A stretch of 47,313 bases of DNA from an uncultured Treponema sp. (GCA_947166355.1 CAMVDX010000018.1:1-47313); one strand, 5' to 3'. Counted from the stretch's first letter, positions 16,105-24,958 are shown. Notes: generated from the letters alone by a model not told the origin. Made by a program: numbers and translations.

Positions 16105-16128
16105 TTATAATCCCTACTCGGATTATAA
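16105..16128 (+). promoter_or_regulatory. Inverted repeat with twin TATAAT boxes before the WD40-like gene
   Basis: TTATAATCC and GGATTATAA form a perfect 9-bp inverted repeat around CTACTC. Each arm holds a TATAAT (16106-16111 and 16124-16129). One is probably the -10 box and the palindrome may be an operator. GTGAAAAATTCAC at 16048-16060 is a second palindrome upstream. Confidence 0.5.
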
Positions 16129-16156
16129 TAGAGAGGTATAAGATATATTTAAAAAT

Positions 16157-17695
16157 ATGCAATTAAAAATACGATTTCTTTTTACATTTCTAGTATTTCT
16201 ATTTATATCTTCTTCTATGTCTGCGCAGATAGTACGGGTCAAAGGAACTGTATTACAGATTTCTCAAAGCAGCGACGGTTCTATTTACGCAGTTTCAGAT
16301 AATGATTCAGTAACTTTATATGACGCGGCAGATTTTTCGGTAATTGCCGTAATAAATGAAAAAAAAGCCGTTAAAACCTCATTCAATATGGCAGAAGACG
16401 GGCTTTATATAATTATAATGACAGAAAACGGAATGTTTTCAATGCGAAAGCTTGAAAAAACAGACGGAAGATGGACGTACTATCCTAATTCTTCATACTA
16501 TCAGGCCGACTGTTCCGGTAAAACTCCAATGACTGCCAGAGCTTTCAGTTCAAATTCTGATTATGTTGCGGCGGCTTATAATGATAAATCAATTCAGCTT
16601 CATTTTCGTTTGAGGGTAACACAGAGTTCTATTACAAAAAGCGTCAAGGAGCATTCAACTGCGGTTTACGGGCTGGAATTCAGTCGTAACGGAGAATATC
16701 TTGCTTCTGTTTCAAAAGACGGTACGGCACATATCTGGAATACCTGGAATATGAGCCGTCAGGCAACCATTAAAAATATCTATACGAAATCATTAATTCC
16801 GGTATATTTCAGTGCAGATTCAGATTACATAATTTGCATGGATGGAAGAACTTCTTTTCGGGTATGCGATTTAACTGGAAAAATCCTCTATAGCGTTATG
16901 ACGGGTCATTCTATAGTATCCCTAAAGCCTCTGAAAGATCCTGACCTTATTGCAGTGCTTGATGATAAAAACGAATTTATGATTTACAGTATTTCTGACC
17001 GCATACCTATTCTTTCTGCATCTGCTGCGGCTATGCCGCCTATTACTGCTTTTGAATTTAATGATAAAGCAACTTATGCTCTTGTAGGCTGTGAAACTGG
17101 CGCGGTTTATGCAATAGAAACTCAGGAATATACTGATCTTGCAGATTTAATCCGTGTGGAAAACGGTGGCAGTGCTGTTGCTGCTGTACAAAGATTCAGC
17201 AGTTTTTCTTTATGTGCCGGGGCTAACTATCTAAATGCTCCTTATCTTTTATCCGGAAATTTTAGATTTGAATATAAATACTGTAAAAAAACTGCGCCGT
17301 GGTACATAGGAGCAGGGGCTCTTGCTCAGGTTGGATTTCCGCGTAATGAATTTCCATATTCTTATGAGATGAACGGCGAAGCTGCCAAACCTCCATATTT
17401 TTGTTCTGCGGCTGTTTATATTCCTACCGGTTTTATTTTTTCTCCATGGGGCAATTCCATCTTTTTCAAAACTGATTTACGGGTAGGGGCAAAAGTAAAC
17501 TCGATTGCTTTTGTGTCTAACAGTCATAACGGTTATATGGTTGGTAATCCTTCTTATTCATTTTTTGCAGGTGGCGGATTAGGTATGATTCTGAGTATTT
17601 TTGAATTCGATGTAAATTGTGAATACGACACAATCGGAAAAGTTACTCCATCTGCTTATGCTGGAATCTGTATCAAACGCGGGGTGAAAAAATGA
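16157..17695 (+). CDS. Exported WD40-like propeller protein with barrel-like C-terminus
   Basis: A 512-residue exported protein with a signal peptide cut near SMSA-Q (residue 23). Residues about 25-330 form propeller repeats; one is clearly WD40-like (HSTAVYGLEFSRNGEYLASVSKDGTAHIWN). From about 345 the sequence turns into aromatic, alternating strands with Gly-rich turns (YIGAGALAQVGF, FFAGGGLGMILSIFEFDVNCEYD), resembling a small outer-membrane barrel or surface beta domain. A GAGAGG lies 20 bases upstream of the ATG, further than usual. The stop overlaps the next ATG (ATGA), so it is coupled to two lipoprotein genes. A role in an envelope complex is an inference. Confidence 0.75.
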   Translation: MQLKIRFLFTFLVFLFISSSMSAQIVRVKGTVLQISQSSDGSIYAVSDNDSVTLYDAADFSVIAVINEKKAVKTSFNMAEDGLYIIIMTENGMFSMRKLEKTDGRWTYYPNSSYYQADCSGKTPMTARAFSSNSDYVAAAYNDKSIQLHFRLRVTQSSITKSVKEHSTAVYGLEFSRNGEYLASVSKDGTAHIWNTWNMSRQATIKNIYTKSLIPVYFSADSDYIICMDGRTSFRVCDLTGKILYSVMTGHSIVSLKPLKDPDLIAVLDDKNEFMIYSISDRIPILSASAAAMPPITAFEFNDKATYALVGCETGAVYAIETQEYTDLADLIRVENGGSAVAAVQRFSSFSLCAGANYLNAPYLLSGNFRFEYKYCKKTAPWYIGAGALAQVGFPRNEFPYSYEMNGEAAKPPYFCSAAVYIPTGFIFSPWGNSIFFKTDLRVGAKVNSIAFVSNSHNGYMVGNPSYSFFAGGGLGMILSIFEFDVNCEYDTIGKVTPSAYAGICIKRGVKK

Positions 17696-18138
17696 GGAAT
17701 ATTAATAGAAAGATTTATGTTTTACTTCTTCTCCTGCCTTTTGTAATGATTACGGCCTGTAAGGTTTCGTATGATTCTATGCTTCAGGATTTTAATAATA
17801 AATATTTTGCACCGGCTGTTCAAAAAGAATTGTCTGTAAACGATGAAGGTTTTGAGGCAGATGGTATGCTTGCTCCTTATTATGATTTTTATGACGGATA
17901 TAGTTCAAGTCTGGCAGGACCGGCAGATGCTGCTGCGTACAACTGGAAGACTCCGGTGCCTGATTCAGAGCCTGTGGAGTATAGAGAACTGTGTAAAGAG
18001 AGAGTTTTTAATTTTATGCCTGGTATAGATTTTGCCTCAGGTTCAGAAACAAAGGTGATACTTACCGTAACCAATAATGCGGGTACGGAGTATATAGATT
18101 CTACAATAATTAGAATTAATCGGCAGTTGCCGATATAA
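17692..18138 (+). CDS. Small lipoprotein in the WD40-like operon
   Basis: A 148-residue protein whose signal peptide (residues 1-22) is followed by Cys23 in ITAC-K, a lipobox. The mature part is acidic and aromatic (APYYDFYDGYSSSLAG) and then beta-rich with KVILTVTNNAGTEYIDSTIIRI. No known family is recognised. Its start overlaps the upstream stop by four bases and its stop lies ten bases before the next gene. The three genes are therefore one transcription unit: propeller protein, small lipoprotein, large lipoprotein. Function unknown. Confidence 0.78.
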   Translation: MRNINRKIYVLLLLLPFVMITACKVSYDSMLQDFNNKYFAPAVQKELSVNDEGFEADGMLAPYYDFYDGYSSSLAGPADAAAYNWKTPVPDSEPVEYRELCKERVFNFMPGIDFASGSETKVILTVTNNAGTEYIDSTIIRINRQLPI

Positions 18139-18148
18139 GGAGGATGAG

Positions 18149-20035
18149 ATGAAAAAATTTGTAAAAAGTTTTTTCATGGCCGCTGCAGCTCTTTTGCTGT
18201 TCGCAGGTTGTTCAAACATCGTTGATGACGATGTAACGGTTTCAGGAATGTCTGAGATGGGAGAGGCAACTCTGAAAATTTCTATTGAGGGCAGAGAATC
18301 TGCTGGTAATAATGAATCTCGAATGATTAATCCTACTGCTTACACTTCAAGCGAGACATTCGATAAGATAGTACTTTCCGGTGTTTCTGAAACTCAGGAA
18401 ATTCTTAAGGATGGCGAAGGTAATGAAGGTCTCAATTTGACTACTGCCTTAAACAGTGGCTCCGCAGAAGTAACTCTTTCTGCTTCTATCTGGTATCTGA
18501 CACTTTCTGCATACAAAGGAACTGGAGCAAATGAGAAACTTGTTTTGCAGGGAAGAAAACGTATTAATCTTAAATCAGGATTCCCTTCTACTCCAGTAAC
18601 TTTTTCTCTTTCTGCAGAAGGACTTACAACTCAGGGTGGTGTAAACCTTGAATTAAAGTTTGCTTCTGGAGTTGATACTGCAGATGTAGCATCAGCAAAG
18701 GCTATGCTTTATGATATTTTAACTGGTTTATGTATTGATTCCCAGAATGCAACTTTTGCAACTGGAACAAAAAACTTTACATATGAAAAAGATGGTTTGA
18801 ATCCGGGAAGATATTCATTTGCTGTTGAATATTATAATGCTGAGGATACTAAGATTGGTGTTTGGGGTGATATTATTGCTGTAGCACCTGGAAGAACAAC
18901 TAGTAAAACAGGAGATGCTGCACTTACTGTTCCAGATGTTCTCGCTAAGAGACCTGATGCACCAACAAACTTCCATGCATATCGTGTAAATGGTTCTGAA
19001 ACAGACGACGGTTATTATAATGTTCTGTTTACATGGACACGAGGAGATAAAAAGAATGAAGAAAACTTTATTCTTACTATCAATCAGTATGCAGATGCTG
19101 CTGCAACAAGTCCAACTGTATATAAGATTTTTGGAACTGAAAGTGATGCTGCTAATAATAAGTATGATTTCTTTGAATGTGCAGATCGTGTAGCTGGTAG
19201 ACTTAACGCAACAGAGGAGAGTTGTATTGTTCGTCTTCCTACAGGTATTTTGTTCGATGCAACAATTCAGGCTTATAACTTTGTTGGTTATTCTGATTAT
19301 AGTTCAACAGATGATGGATATCAGCCAACACCTCGTACTGAAGCAACTGACGCTGCTTCAGGAAATCTGCCAGAAGGAGATGCAATTCCTGCAAATACAG
19401 CTTTCGGTGCTGAAAAGATTAACCGTGCAAAGATTGTATTCAATCTTAATGGTGGTGCTTATCAGGTGTCAGGTCAGGCTCCTGTTACTGGAAGTGTTGT
19501 AAAGTATGCTTCTTATTCAGGTACCGCAGCAACTCTTGCAAGTCTCTTTGATGCATCTGCCAGCAATCTTCTTAATGGTGTTCGTCCATTCCAGGGTTGG
19601 TTAACAGCTACTGCTGGTGGTGTTGCAATAACAGAATATACATATGAGAATCTTACAGTTTACGCTAATTATAATGAAGTTACTCTTGGAATTGGATATG
19701 AAATTGCAGTAGAAAACTGGGGTACTATTACAGCAGCTGCAAGTGCAACAGTTCCTGGAAGTTCCGGAACTGCAACATGGGATAATGACTCTAAGACTCT
19801 TACAATTGATGCACCGTCAAATCCAGATATTACATTCTCTGTATCTGATACAGGTGTTACTGAAATTGGTTACAATATTGACAACGGAGAATATGGTGCA
19901 AATGGTTCTGGTTCATCAATAACATTTACTAAGACAAATAAACTTAGTGCTCAGAAACATACTGTTGTTGTTGCTGCAAAAAAGGCAGACGGTAAATGGT
20001 ATGGTGAAGTTATTTATGTAAAAATCATGCGCTAA
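18149..20035 (+). CDS. Large lipoprotein with Fn3-like and InlB-type repeat regions
   Basis: A 628-residue protein with the lipobox FAGC (Cys21) and AAGGAGG before the ATG. The N-terminal third is beta-rich (pattern VTLSASIWYLTLSAYKG). Around residues 265-400 there is a fibronectin-III-like stretch starting PDAPTNFHAYRVNG with VLFTWTRGD. A region near 430-510 (IVFNLNGGAYQVSGQAP ... FQGWLTA ... LTVYANY) matches the Listeria-Bacteroides/InlB B-repeat style of surface proteins. The last 120 residues are Ser/Thr-rich strands. It is probably surface-exposed, with adhesion or binding as a plausible but unproven role. A terminator follows at 20070-20099. Confidence 0.8.
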   Translation: MKKFVKSFFMAAAALLLFAGCSNIVDDDVTVSGMSEMGEATLKISIEGRESAGNNESRMINPTAYTSSETFDKIVLSGVSETQEILKDGEGNEGLNLTTALNSGSAEVTLSASIWYLTLSAYKGTGANEKLVLQGRKRINLKSGFPSTPVTFSLSAEGLTTQGGVNLELKFASGVDTADVASAKAMLYDILTGLCIDSQNATFATGTKNFTYEKDGLNPGRYSFAVEYYNAEDTKIGVWGDIIAVAPGRTTSKTGDAALTVPDVLAKRPDAPTNFHAYRVNGSETDDGYYNVLFTWTRGDKKNEENFILTINQYADAAATSPTVYKIFGTESDAANNKYDFFECADRVAGRLNATEESCIVRLPTGILFDATIQAYNFVGYSDYSSTDDGYQPTPRTEATDAASGNLPEGDAIPANTAFGAEKINRAKIVFNLNGGAYQVSGQAPVTGSVVKYASYSGTAATLASLFDASASNLLNGVRPFQGWLTATAGGVAITEYTYENLTVYANYNEVTLGIGYEIAVENWGTITAAASATVPGSSGTATWDNDSKTLTIDAPSNPDITFSVSDTGVTEIGYNIDNGEYGANGSGSSITFTKTNKLSAQKHTVVVAAKKADGKWYGEVIYVKIMR

Positions 20036-20069
20036 TTTTTTAGCGTTTGAAAAAAAACTATTTTTTTTG

Positions 20070-20099
20070 GCCGGGGCGGGCTTCCGTTCCGGCTTTTTT
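20070..20099 (+). terminator. Terminator of the WD40-like/lipoprotein operon
   Basis: GCCGG pairs with CCGGC around a G/C-rich, partly paired loop, followed by six Ts. It lies 35 bases after the stop of the large lipoprotein. Confidence 0.65.
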
Positions 20100-20165
20100 A
20101 TGATTTTCCGGGTTTGAAAATATGTCATTGTCGGGACAGGCCCGACAATCCGGTAGTGAAGTCAA

Positions 20166-20194
20166 TTGACGAAAAGGGCTTTTTTCATTAATAT
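20166..20194 (+). promoter_or_regulatory. Promoter of the secG/V-ATPase operon
   Basis: TTGACG (20166-20171), 17 bases, TAATAT (20189-20194), then a 36-base leader and GGAGA before secG. No terminator is evident between secG and the V-ATPase genes, so this may drive the whole 11-kb run. Confidence 0.75.
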
Positions 20195-20237
20195 GTATTA
20201 CACTTTATTTGATTAATAAATTTTGGAGAAATAAATT

Positions 20238-20570
20238 ATGGGTACAATTGGTGTTGTTCTTCTGGTAGTTTTTGTTATCGTTTGCCTTCTTCTTGTTCTT
20301 CTTGTTTCTATTCAGGATGATGGAGAAAACGGAATGGGCTTGCTCGGCGGTCGTGGTACTGCTGCTTTCGGTTCACACTCAGCCAGTGTTCTTACTAAAA
20401 CAACTTTCGTATTGGTTTTCTTGTTCTTTGCAGTTTCTTTTGGTCTTGCTATGCTTAATAAAAAACCAAAGTTTGAAAAGGATCTCGTTCCTGCAACAGC
20501 TGTAGAATCAACTGAATCATCTTCAGAAACTACTTCTGAATGGTGGACAGAGTCAGAGTCTGCTGAATAA
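20238..20570 (+). CDS. secG: Protein-export channel subunit SecG
   Basis: An inner-membrane accessory subunit of the SecYEG translocon. The 110-residue protein has two membrane helices (about residues 4-24 and 52-70) joined by the conserved loop with SIQDDGENGMGLLGGRG and AFGS, the SecG signature. The tail is long and Ser/Glu-rich (STESSSETTSEWWTESESAE), longer than in many SecG proteins. TGGAGA lies upstream of the ATG. secG commonly follows tpiA in bacteria; here they are separated by 4.4 kb of inserted genes. The next gene begins nine bases downstream. Confidence 0.95.
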   Translation: MGTIGVVLLVVFVIVCLLLVLLVSIQDDGENGMGLLGGRGTAAFGSHSASVLTKTTFVLVFLFFAVSFGLAMLNKKPKFEKDLVPATAVESTESSSETTSEWWTESESAE

Positions 20571-20579
20571 GGAATATTT

Positions 20580-21050
20580 ATGCTCAGCAGTTTCATTTCT
20601 CCTTCTGTTATAAAAACAGGAATGGAGAGTTCCGAAAAAGAAGAAGGCTTTGCAGAGCTTCTGGAACTTTTAGTTGCAAAAAATCCTAAGCTTGAACGAA
20701 GAGAAGCAATGGAAGCCTTGCTTAAACGGGAAGAAAAAATGAGCACTGCTGTGCTGCCGTTTGTTGCCGTTCCGCATGCTTTGTGCAGTTCTGCGGGCGA
20801 TACTCTTGTTGCAATGGGAATCAGCAGGGAAGGAATAGAGTTTGAAGCTCCAGATCCTGAAACTGATAAAACTCATCCTGTTGTAAATATAATCTTTGAA
20901 ATCCTTTTTGAAGAAAAGGATACGGAAACCCACCTTCAGGTTCTGCGTAATATTCTTGAACTTGTGAGTAAGCCGGATTTTGTAAAAAATGTTTTACAGG
21001 CCAAATCTTCACAGGAAGTATATGACCTTATAGAATCTATGGAAATGTAG
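20580..21050 (+). CDS. PTS IIA-like (PtsN/fructose-type) protein
   Basis: A 156-residue cytoplasmic protein with the IIA(Fru/Ntr) fold. The sequence LLKREEKMSTAVLPFVAVPH leads to the phosphorylatable His66 (normally IAIPH or VAVPH). The C-terminal helix block LRNILELVSKPDFVKNVLQA is typical. No EIIB or EIIC is nearby, so a regulatory PtsN-type role is more likely than sugar uptake. It lies between secG (9 bases) and the V-ATPase genes (21 bases), suggesting cotranscription and perhaps a link between phosphotransfer state and energy metabolism, which is inference. Confidence 0.85.
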   Translation: MLSSFISPSVIKTGMESSEKEEGFAELLELLVAKNPKLERREAMEALLKREEKMSTAVLPFVAVPHALCSSAGDTLVAMGISREGIEFEAPDPETDKTHPVVNIIFEILFEEKDTETHLQVLRNILELVSKPDFVKNVLQAKSSQEVYDLIESMEM

Positions 21051-21071
21051 CAGAATAAACAGGAGGCGTAT

Positions 21072-21386
21072 ATGGCAGAAACTACGGCAGAAATTGATGC
21101 AATCAATCATCTTCTTGAGGTTGAGAAAAACGCCTCTACACTTATAAACGATGCCGCACAGGAAGCTGAACGCCGCCTTTCTGCTGCACGCGCACAATAT
21201 AATTCTGAATACAAAGCAGGATACGATAAAGTTGCCGGAGACCTGGAAGCTCAGTATCTTGAAAATCAAAAAACAATCGAAAAAAAATATAACGACGAAC
21301 TCGAAGCTTATAAACAGTCTCTGGCTGCTAAGCCTCAGAATTTTGAGTCTTTTTCAAAGCTGTTAGACACTCTGGTCGCGCAGTAA
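21072..21386 (+). CDS. V-type ATPase peripheral-stalk subunit (H/G type)
   Basis: A 104-residue, almost wholly helical protein with heptad patterns and Ala/Glu/Lys-rich content (EKNASTLINDAAQEAERRLSAAR), fitting the peripheral-stalk subunit H/G that pairs with subunit E. AGGAGG lies nine bases before the ATG. It is first in the gene order H/G-C-I-K-F-E-A-B-D. The stalk acts as a stator linking the catalytic head to subunit I. The assignment rests on coiled-coil character and position. Confidence 0.8.
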   Translation: MAETTAEIDAINHLLEVEKNASTLINDAAQEAERRLSAARAQYNSEYKAGYDKVAGDLEAQYLENQKTIEKKYNDELEAYKQSLAAKPQNFESFSKLLDTLVAQ

Positions 21387-21410
21387 TCAGCATCATCAGG
21401 AGAAGCCGCT

Positions 21411-22442
21411 ATGGATAAGTCTGGTGCTGACGCATTTGTTTTTGCAAAAGCAAATGGAATTTTAGGAAAATCATTTGTAAAAAATCGTGCTCCTCTTTTG
21501 TTTGAAGCAAAGTCTTTGACAGAGCTTTGGACTCTCATATTTAAGACTCAACCGCCTGCAGTGCCAGAGGTAATGCTTGCACAGGAAATAGAAAATAGGG
21601 CTTTTGAAAAGTTTATAAAAGCATATACACAATTTATCAGCTGTTATGATAAACCTGACCCGGTATTGACCGACCAGCTTTTTATTTACGAAGCAGAAAA
21701 TCTTAAGGAAATTGGTGCTGCTCTTTGCAGTGGAGAATCAAAGCTTCCGTCTGTAGTAAATTTGGGCGAAAATTCTGTCCTTCATTATGACCAGTGGCCG
21801 GATATAGCCGCAATCACAAAAGGAACAGTTTTTTCCTGGTATGATCATGTTCCGGGAATTCACGAGCAGCAGTCGCTTGAATTTAAAATTGACCTTCAGG
21901 TTTGCCGTCATTTGTGGCAGTCTATTTATCATGAAAAGGGCGAAGCTCACGCCATGCTTGAAAAGCTTTATAAGCGCGAATTTATAATTCAGAATATTGT
22001 ATGGTCACTGCGAATGCGTTTATACTATAATATGAAAAAAGAGGATATAATTCCTCTGCTGATTCATATTACTGACTGTCCAAATATGCAGGATCCTGTT
22101 GCCGCTCCGGCAATTAAACTTCTGGACTGGCCTCTTGATGAATACGAGCGCTGGGAAAACTGGAAATATGCTTCGCTTTTAAATCCCCGCGAGGATGGAC
22201 AGGTGTGGCAGATTGATCCGGTTTGGATTGAAAGAAAAAATAAGGTTGCAGTAAATAAGATGGCTGAGGTCCTTTTTCATCAGTTTCCGTCAGATTCCTG
22301 CTTCCTTATCGGCTGGTATAAAATAAAGGATTTTGAGCTCAGCTGTATCAGAACGGCTGTGGAAAGTTTAAGATTTAATGTAAGTGCACAAGATGCGATG
22401 GATGCAGTAGGCATTGCTTCGCAAGGAGGGCTGAATGGCTAA
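21411..22442 (+). CDS. V-type ATPase subunit C-like (central rotor linker)
   Basis: A 343-residue protein in the position of V-ATPase subunit C (AC39/d type), the funnel-like part joining the central shaft to the proteolipid ring. It is helical with aromatic residues and a divergent sequence (FAKANGILGKSFVKNR at the start resembles the conserved ARVRALE-type opening). Overlap of 8 bases with the subunit I gene suggests coupling. The sequence is not strongly conserved in spirochetes, so the identification is mainly from synteny and size. Confidence 0.75.
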   Translation: MDKSGADAFVFAKANGILGKSFVKNRAPLLFEAKSLTELWTLIFKTQPPAVPEVMLAQEIENRAFEKFIKAYTQFISCYDKPDPVLTDQLFIYEAENLKEIGAALCSGESKLPSVVNLGENSVLHYDQWPDIAAITKGTVFSWYDHVPGIHEQQSLEFKIDLQVCRHLWQSIYHEKGEAHAMLEKLYKREFIIQNIVWSLRMRLYYNMKKEDIIPLLIHITDCPNMQDPVAAPAIKLLDWPLDEYERWENWKYASLLNPREDGQVWQIDPVWIERKNKVAVNKMAEVLFHQFPSDSCFLIGWYKIKDFELSCIRTAVESLRFNVSAQDAMDAVGIASQGGLNG

Positions 22443-24510
22443 AACTGCCAGGATGAAGCTTCTGGAACTCATGGTTCTAAAACAGGATATTTCGTCTGTA
22501 ATTGAATATATAGGAAAAAAAGAAAGCTTCCAGTTTCAAACAAAGCTTAAGGATTCTTCGACTTCTAAAAAATCAGAAGCTGGGGAGTCTTCTGAAGCTG
22601 GTTTGAGCGGAGGAATGGGCGGTGTTCAGGATAGTCTTGATGCTGGAGAAATTCCTGCTTATGGAGCTGATTTAGACAGTCATTTTTATGAAGGTCTTAA
22701 AAAAGCCTGCAACGAGCTTGGTTATGAGAAGTTGAATTTTGATATTTCAAGCAGTACAGCGCCAAAGGATTCTGAACGTAAGGAAGCTGCTAACCTGATT
22801 GCGGCTTTTACAGATTTGGAAAAACGTCTTGCAGAAGTAAATGATGAGGTTTACAAAGTTCGCGATGCCTATAAAGAGGCTATGGCTTTTTCAAACCTTC
22901 AGGTTTCATATTCAGAGCTTGAACATCTTTCTTTTCTTGCCCTCCGCATAGGAAAAATTCCATCAGATAAGTTTGAAGATTTGCGCGACAGCCTTGAGGG
23001 CGCTGCGGTAGTTGTAAAGCTTGGAGATGATGCTTCTCATATTCTTGTTGCTTCTTCTAAAAAAGGCCGTTTTGCTCTTGATGCAGAATTGAAACGACAT
23101 AATTTTGTTGAGCTTGAAGTGCCTTCAGATTTTAAGGGAGTTCCTGAGTCTGCACTTAAAGGTCTTGCACAGAAAAAAGACGAGGCTGAAGCCCGCCTTG
23201 CAGAATTAAATACAGAGAAAGCTAACTTTGCAGAAACTCACAGGGCTATTTTTGAACGCCTTATGGGAAGCTTTGCAATCGCAGTTCAAATAGAAGATAT
23301 TACACGTCGTCTCGAATCTACTGAGCTTGTTTACCGCATTACCGGCTGGATTCCTGAAAACGAGACTGAAAATTATATGAAGGGGCTCGACGAACTTACC
23401 GAGGGCCGCATTGCAATCCGTGCATACGAGCCCTACGAAGTCCCTTCTGTTATGTCGGGCAAGGAGCAGGTTCCTGTAAAGCTTCAGCACGGAAAATTCG
23501 TAAAGAGCTTTGAACGTATGATTTTCTCATACGGTTCTCCGGTTTACGGTGCAATTGATCCGACTCCTTTTGTTGCGGTATTCTTTACGCTTTTGTTTGG
23601 AATAATGTTCGGAGACTTTGGACAGGGCTTGTTCTTTGTTCTTTTTGGAATTCTGATGTTGTGTAATGTAATAAAAGTCGGCGGCTGGAATAAGTTTGCG
23701 CCGATTTTTATGGCAATAGGTGTTTCAAGCTCGCTGATGGGACTTTTAACCGGCGAGTTCTTTGGAACAGAAACCGTGCTTGAGCCGTTCGCGGAGTTCG
23801 TAACCGGACTTTTCGGCACCCCTCGCGCACCGATTCTCAAGCTCATGCCGTCTGCCGACCCTAAATCAATTTACGTGATGTTCGGTGTGTTCGGTGTTGC
23901 TGTTGCAATCGGCTTTGTTATTAATACCTGCGGTTTACTTTTGAATATCATAAACAACTTTATGCGAAAAAAATATGCAGAAGCGATTTTCGGTAAGAAT
24001 GGAATTGCCGGGGCTGTTTTCTTCTGGTACGTAATTGCCCTTGTGCTCCGCATAGTTCTCGCAAAACACAGCGTAGCCGTTTACGATATTGTAATAATTG
24101 CCGTTTCCCTTTTCTTTGCGGCGTTCGCCGAACCGTTTGAGCGCGCAATGGAAGGTGAAAAGCCTGTTTTTGAAAACGGCTTTGGCACTTATGTAATTTC
24201 CGGCGTTGTAGAGATTATCGAAGTTATTTCAGGATATCTTTCCAACACCATAAGCTTTGTGCGTGTAGGTGCATTTGCCCTTTCGCATGCAGTTTTGAAC
24301 TTTACGATTCTCACGCTTACAGAAATGGTAGGCGGTCAGACAACTCCGGGCGGAATCCTGGTACTGATTGCCGGAAATGCGCTGATTATCGTGCTCGAAG
24401 GAATGATTGTAGCAATTCAGGTAATCCGTCTGCAATACTACGAATTCTTCAGCAAGTTCTTCCACGAAACTGGTAAAGAGTTCAAGCCTTTCCGTTTTGA
24501 GGTCCAGTAA
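22435..24510 (+). CDS. atpI: V-type ATPase subunit I
   Basis: A 691-residue inner-membrane subunit forming the ion half-channels. The N-terminal 370 residues are soluble with coiled coils (DLEKRLAEVNDEVYKVRDAY). The membrane half has about seven to eight helices, with the hallmark FFTLLFGIMFGDFGQG and the conserved NTISFVRVGAFALSHA whose Arg610 faces the proteolipid glutamate. GCAAGGAGGG precedes the ATG inside the upstream gene. Residues about 40-65 are a Ser/Gly-rich insertion (SSTSKKSEAGESSEAGLSGG) between helices. Works with subunit K to move protons or sodium; the ion cannot be told from this sequence. Confidence 0.95.
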   Translation: MAKTARMKLLELMVLKQDISSVIEYIGKKESFQFQTKLKDSSTSKKSEAGESSEAGLSGGMGGVQDSLDAGEIPAYGADLDSHFYEGLKKACNELGYEKLNFDISSSTAPKDSERKEAANLIAAFTDLEKRLAEVNDEVYKVRDAYKEAMAFSNLQVSYSELEHLSFLALRIGKIPSDKFEDLRDSLEGAAVVVKLGDDASHILVASSKKGRFALDAELKRHNFVELEVPSDFKGVPESALKGLAQKKDEAEARLAELNTEKANFAETHRAIFERLMGSFAIAVQIEDITRRLESTELVYRITGWIPENETENYMKGLDELTEGRIAIRAYEPYEVPSVMSGKEQVPVKLQHGKFVKSFERMIFSYGSPVYGAIDPTPFVAVFFTLLFGIMFGDFGQGLFFVLFGILMLCNVIKVGGWNKFAPIFMAIGVSSSLMGLLTGEFFGTETVLEPFAEFVTGLFGTPRAPILKLMPSADPKSIYVMFGVFGVAVAIGFVINTCGLLLNIINNFMRKKYAEAIFGKNGIAGAVFFWYVIALVLRIVLAKHSVAVYDIVIIAVSLFFAAFAEPFERAMEGEKPVFENGFGTYVISGVVEIIEVISGYLSNTISFVRVGAFALSHAVLNFTILTLTEMVGGQTTPGGILVLIAGNALIIVLEGMIVAIQVIRLQYYEFFSKFFHETGKEFKPFRFEVQ

Positions 24511-24542
24511 TGGAGAAAAGTTTATTATATAGACACTAAGTT

Positions 24543-24639
24543 TATATATGCCGGAGGCGAAAACAGGTGCAAATAACATCTGCACAAGCGAAGCGCGGAA
24601 GCCGTTATTTGTACATGTTTATCGCCGGGAGGTATATAT
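24543..24639 (+). promoter_or_regulatory. Long hairpin between subunits I and K
   Basis: An inverted repeat with about 35-base arms (24543-24577 and 24604-24639): TATATA outside, GGCGA/TCGCC in the middle, GCAAATAAC/GTTATTTGT inside, around a 26-base loop. It lies just before the subunit K binding site. It could stabilise or process the mRNA, or be an inserted repeat. Confidence 0.65.
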
Positions 24640-24658
24640 ACGATATAGGAGTATTTTT

Positions 24659-24958
24659 ATGAAAAAGAAGATTTTGTCTTTTATCACTTTACTTGGAATG
24701 GGCGCTGCAATGTTCGCAGAAGACGCCGCAGCTGCATCTGCTGCTTCATCTGGCGCAATCAAATATCTCGCAGCCGCAATTGCTGTAGGTCTTGCTTGTA
24801 TTGCGGGTGGTATGGCCGTTGGAAAAATCGGTGCTGCCGCAATGGGCGCAATGAGCGAAAATCCTGAGCTTTCCGGAAAGGCTCTTCCTTTCGTAGGTCT
24901 TGCAGAAGGTATCTGCCTGTGGGGTATGCTCGTTGGAGTTCTTATTCTGTTCAAATAA
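24659..24958 (+). CDS. atpK: V-type ATPase proteolipid subunit K (rotor ring)
   Basis: A 99-residue membrane protein with two ring helices: residues about 35-62 (AAAIAVGLACIAGGMAVG) and about 75-98. The second carries the ion-binding Glu83 in FVGLAEGICLWG. It is a single hairpin, not the doubled 16-kDa form. An extra N-terminal hydrophobic stretch ends MFA-E, like a cleavable signal peptide, followed by an Ala-rich linker. The ATG at 24659 has AGGAG eight bases upstream; an in-frame start at 24548 would lie inside the hairpin. Because ring subunits are needed in many copies, the long hairpin before this gene is a plausible expression booster (inference). Confidence 0.93.
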   Translation: MKKKILSFITLLGMGAAMFAEDAAAASAASSGAIKYLAAAIAVGLACIAGGMAVGKIGAAAMGAMSENPELSGKALPFVGLAEGICLWGMLVGVLILFK

